From Darksidea phi (lineage: Eukaryota; Ascomycota; Dothideomycetes; Pleosporales; Lentitheciaceae), in NCBI GenBank assembly GCA_030770425.1, contig JASJFT010000164.1, forward strand, positions 40,476-104,475: a stretch of DNA of 64,000 nucleotides, given 5' to 3'. The notes under the pieces were generated by a model. It saw nothing but the letters and a program-made list of their open reading frames with translations. It was not told where the DNA came from and ran no database searches. Positions 62,731 through 64,000 of the stretch are shown piece by piece; the first letter of the stretch is position 1, and each line of letters opens with the position of its first letter. Position numbers and translations under genes: made by a program.

Positions 62731-63913
62731 AGTATATAACTATCTAACTATAGGACTTTTAGGAATATTATTCTCTAAAGTCCTATTTATTTAGATTCTA
62801 TATCTAGTAGTCTTAGGATTTTTATAATAAGGTAGCTTTAGGACTTTTAAGGATATTATCCTCTAAAGGTCTATTTATTTAGGTTCTATACTTAGTAGTC
62901 TTAGGATTTTATAATAAGATAGCTTTAGGACTTTTAAAGATACTATTCTCTAAAGGTCTATATTTTCCTTATCTTTATATAGTAGTTTTATACTCTTAGT
63001 ATCTAGGTAGCTTTATAATATTAGGGAATTTTAGTCTTAATAATCTTAGAATAGCTTTTCTATAGATAATCCCCTTTACTACTTTTCTTACGATAATTAT
63101 CTACCTAATTTTCTAGTTACTCTAGTTATTACTTAATATTAAGTTATAGTACTAGTTTATATCTATTTATTACTAGTTTATAGGCCTATATATAAGCCCC
63201 TACTTATTATTTAGGAGCTCTATAATATATATTTTCTCTTAGTAATTTTTTTTAAGAACCTAAGTATATATATATCTCTTAGTAACTATTTTAAAATCTC
63301 TAAGTATATATATACCCCCTAGTGACTATTTTAAAAGTCTTGAGTATATATATATCTTCTAGTAACTATTTTAAAAGCCCCGATTATATAGAGATAAGCT
63401 AAGATCTTTTTAACCCTATACTTATAGAATTTAAGTTAAAGTAATTTTATTTAGCTAAACCTATACTAAACCTATATTATAGTATATATATTATTTTTAA
63501 TTACTTCGCTCTACCTTATTAGTACTTTTAATAAACTTTTAGGTACTCTACTCTAGTCCTATACGTCTATTAAAATAAATTTTTAAATACTCTATATTAA
63601 TTCCCTTAGTAGCTTTTAGGTTCTCTACTCTAGTCCTATATATTTATTAAGACGAATTTTTAGATACTCTATACTAATTCCCTTAGTAGCTTTTAGGTCC
63701 TCTACTCTAGTTTTATATATTTATTATAACGAAATTTTAGATACTCTATACTAATTCTATTAGTAGTTTACGACGAACTTTTAGATCTAAGGTATTAATA
63801 TATCGTAGTAAGGAGACCTATTCTCTATTACCTCTTTTATAGGCGGACTCGGATTAGTAAGTATTATTAATTAGAACTAGTATCTAATATTCTTATTATC
63901 TTATCTATCTATA

Positions 63914-64000
63914 GGGGTAGGGTTAGGGTTAGGGTTAGGGTTAGGGTTAGGGTTAGGGTTAGGGTTAGGGTTAGGGTTAGGGTTAGGGTTAGGGTTAGGG
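63914..64000 (+). repeat. Telomere repeats (TTAGGG)n, right chromosome end
   Basis: After one irregular GGGGTAGGG start, about 14 perfect TTAGGG units run to the last base. The G-rich strand points outward, so this is the true right end of a chromosome or scaffold. The repeats are not RIP-mutated. Confidence 0.97.

Larger units (their letters stand above)
22988..63913. repeat. RIP-saturated AT-rich subtelomeric tract
   Basis: From about 22,988 to the telomere the sequence is AT-rich and almost devoid of the dinucleotides CpA and TpG; I found only some 25 exceptions by eye, while TpA is everywhere and CpG persists. Consequently ATG is nearly absent and no long open frame exists. This is the mark of repeat-induced point mutation (C to T, mainly in CpA, on both strands), which in ascomycetes attacks duplicated DNA in the sexual cycle. 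Repeat copies inside the tract differ chiefly by C/T and G/A transitions. Expected to be heterochromatic. Confidence 0.93.
51437..63913 (+). repeat. Subtelomeric repeat unit, copy 3, truncated by the telomere
   Basis: Starts TATTAGGCCTACGGGG and stays collinear with copy 2 with only small indels. It has the uninterrupted site where copy 2 carries the retrotransposon (ATAAAGATAATAATA at about 57,931). It stops at TATCTATCTATAG, directly followed by telomere repeats. Confidence 0.85.

Noticed and set aside
23040..63900. CRISPR-like or satellite interpretation of the regularly spaced short repeats
   Set aside because: A filamentous fungus does not carry CRISPR arrays, and the spacers between palindromes are themselves repeated, so these are tandem repeats with a palindromic core.
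23040..63900. Mitochondrial DNA insertion suggested by the AT-rich composition
   Set aside because: Absence of CpA/TpG, transition-only copy differences, LTR structure and telomere context point to RIP-mutated nuclear repeats.
31548..63913. Telomere-linked RecQ helicase as content of the repeat unit
   Set aside because: An attractive guess from position, but I could not see Walker A, DEAH or RecQ motifs in the decoded frames.

Overview
This window is the end of a chromosome from a filamentous ascomycete (Pezizomycotina). The evidence is: short introns (about 47-66 nt) with CTAAC/CTGAC branch sites, fungus-specific families (PDR-type ABC transporter, 7-TM 'rhodopsin domain' protein, kinase/T5orf172 fusion, PD-(D/E)XK-like protein), a long tract mutated by repeat-induced point mutation (RIP), and TTAGGG telomere repeats running off the right edge. 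I cannot place the genus.

Positions 1-22,905 are a gene-bearing arm. From the left: a three-exon ankyrin/membrane protein (-), a Ser/Thr kinase fused to a GIY-YIG-type T5orf172 domain (+), a two-exon PD-(D/E)XK nuclease-like protein (-), an alpha/beta hydrolase (+), a broken lineage-specific gene (+), a four-exon cytochrome P450 (-), a six-exon PDR-type ABC transporter (+), an NSDHL/Erg26-like dehydrogenase (-), a four-exon 7-TM protein (+) and a second Erg26-like dehydrogenase (+). P450, exporter and two 3beta-hydroxysteroid-dehydrogenase-type enzymes form a plausible sterol/terpenoid-modifying or detoxifying group; no backbone synthase is in view. Several genes only make sense after splicing reconstructed here. 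Two introns (P450 and ABC transporter) look like GC-AG introns, and a third is possible.

At about 22,988, roughly 80 bp after the last stop codon, the sequence switches abruptly to a 41-kb AT-rich tract with almost no CpA or TpG, hence almost no ATG: saturated RIP. After a first unresolved block (22,988-26,002) it is a tandem array: one 5.5-kb partial repeat (26,003-31,547), one complete unit of about 12.9 kb (31,548-51,436, carrying a 7-kb LTR retrotransposon) and one unit (51,437-63,913) cut by the telomere.

The retrotransposon (38,039-45,035) has 439-bp LTRs, an AAGAT target duplication and a Ty3/gypsy chromodomain layout; unit 3 keeps the empty site. Reading RIP-made TAA/TAG as former glutamine codons, the repeat unit still shows at least three long ancestral reading frames, all toward the telomere, that I do not recognise. 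The gaps around them carry a strict 37-nt near-palindrome (18-nt arm, 1-nt centre, 18-nt arm), of which I located 19 copies. This telomere-associated repeat unit is the best candidate for something undescribed.
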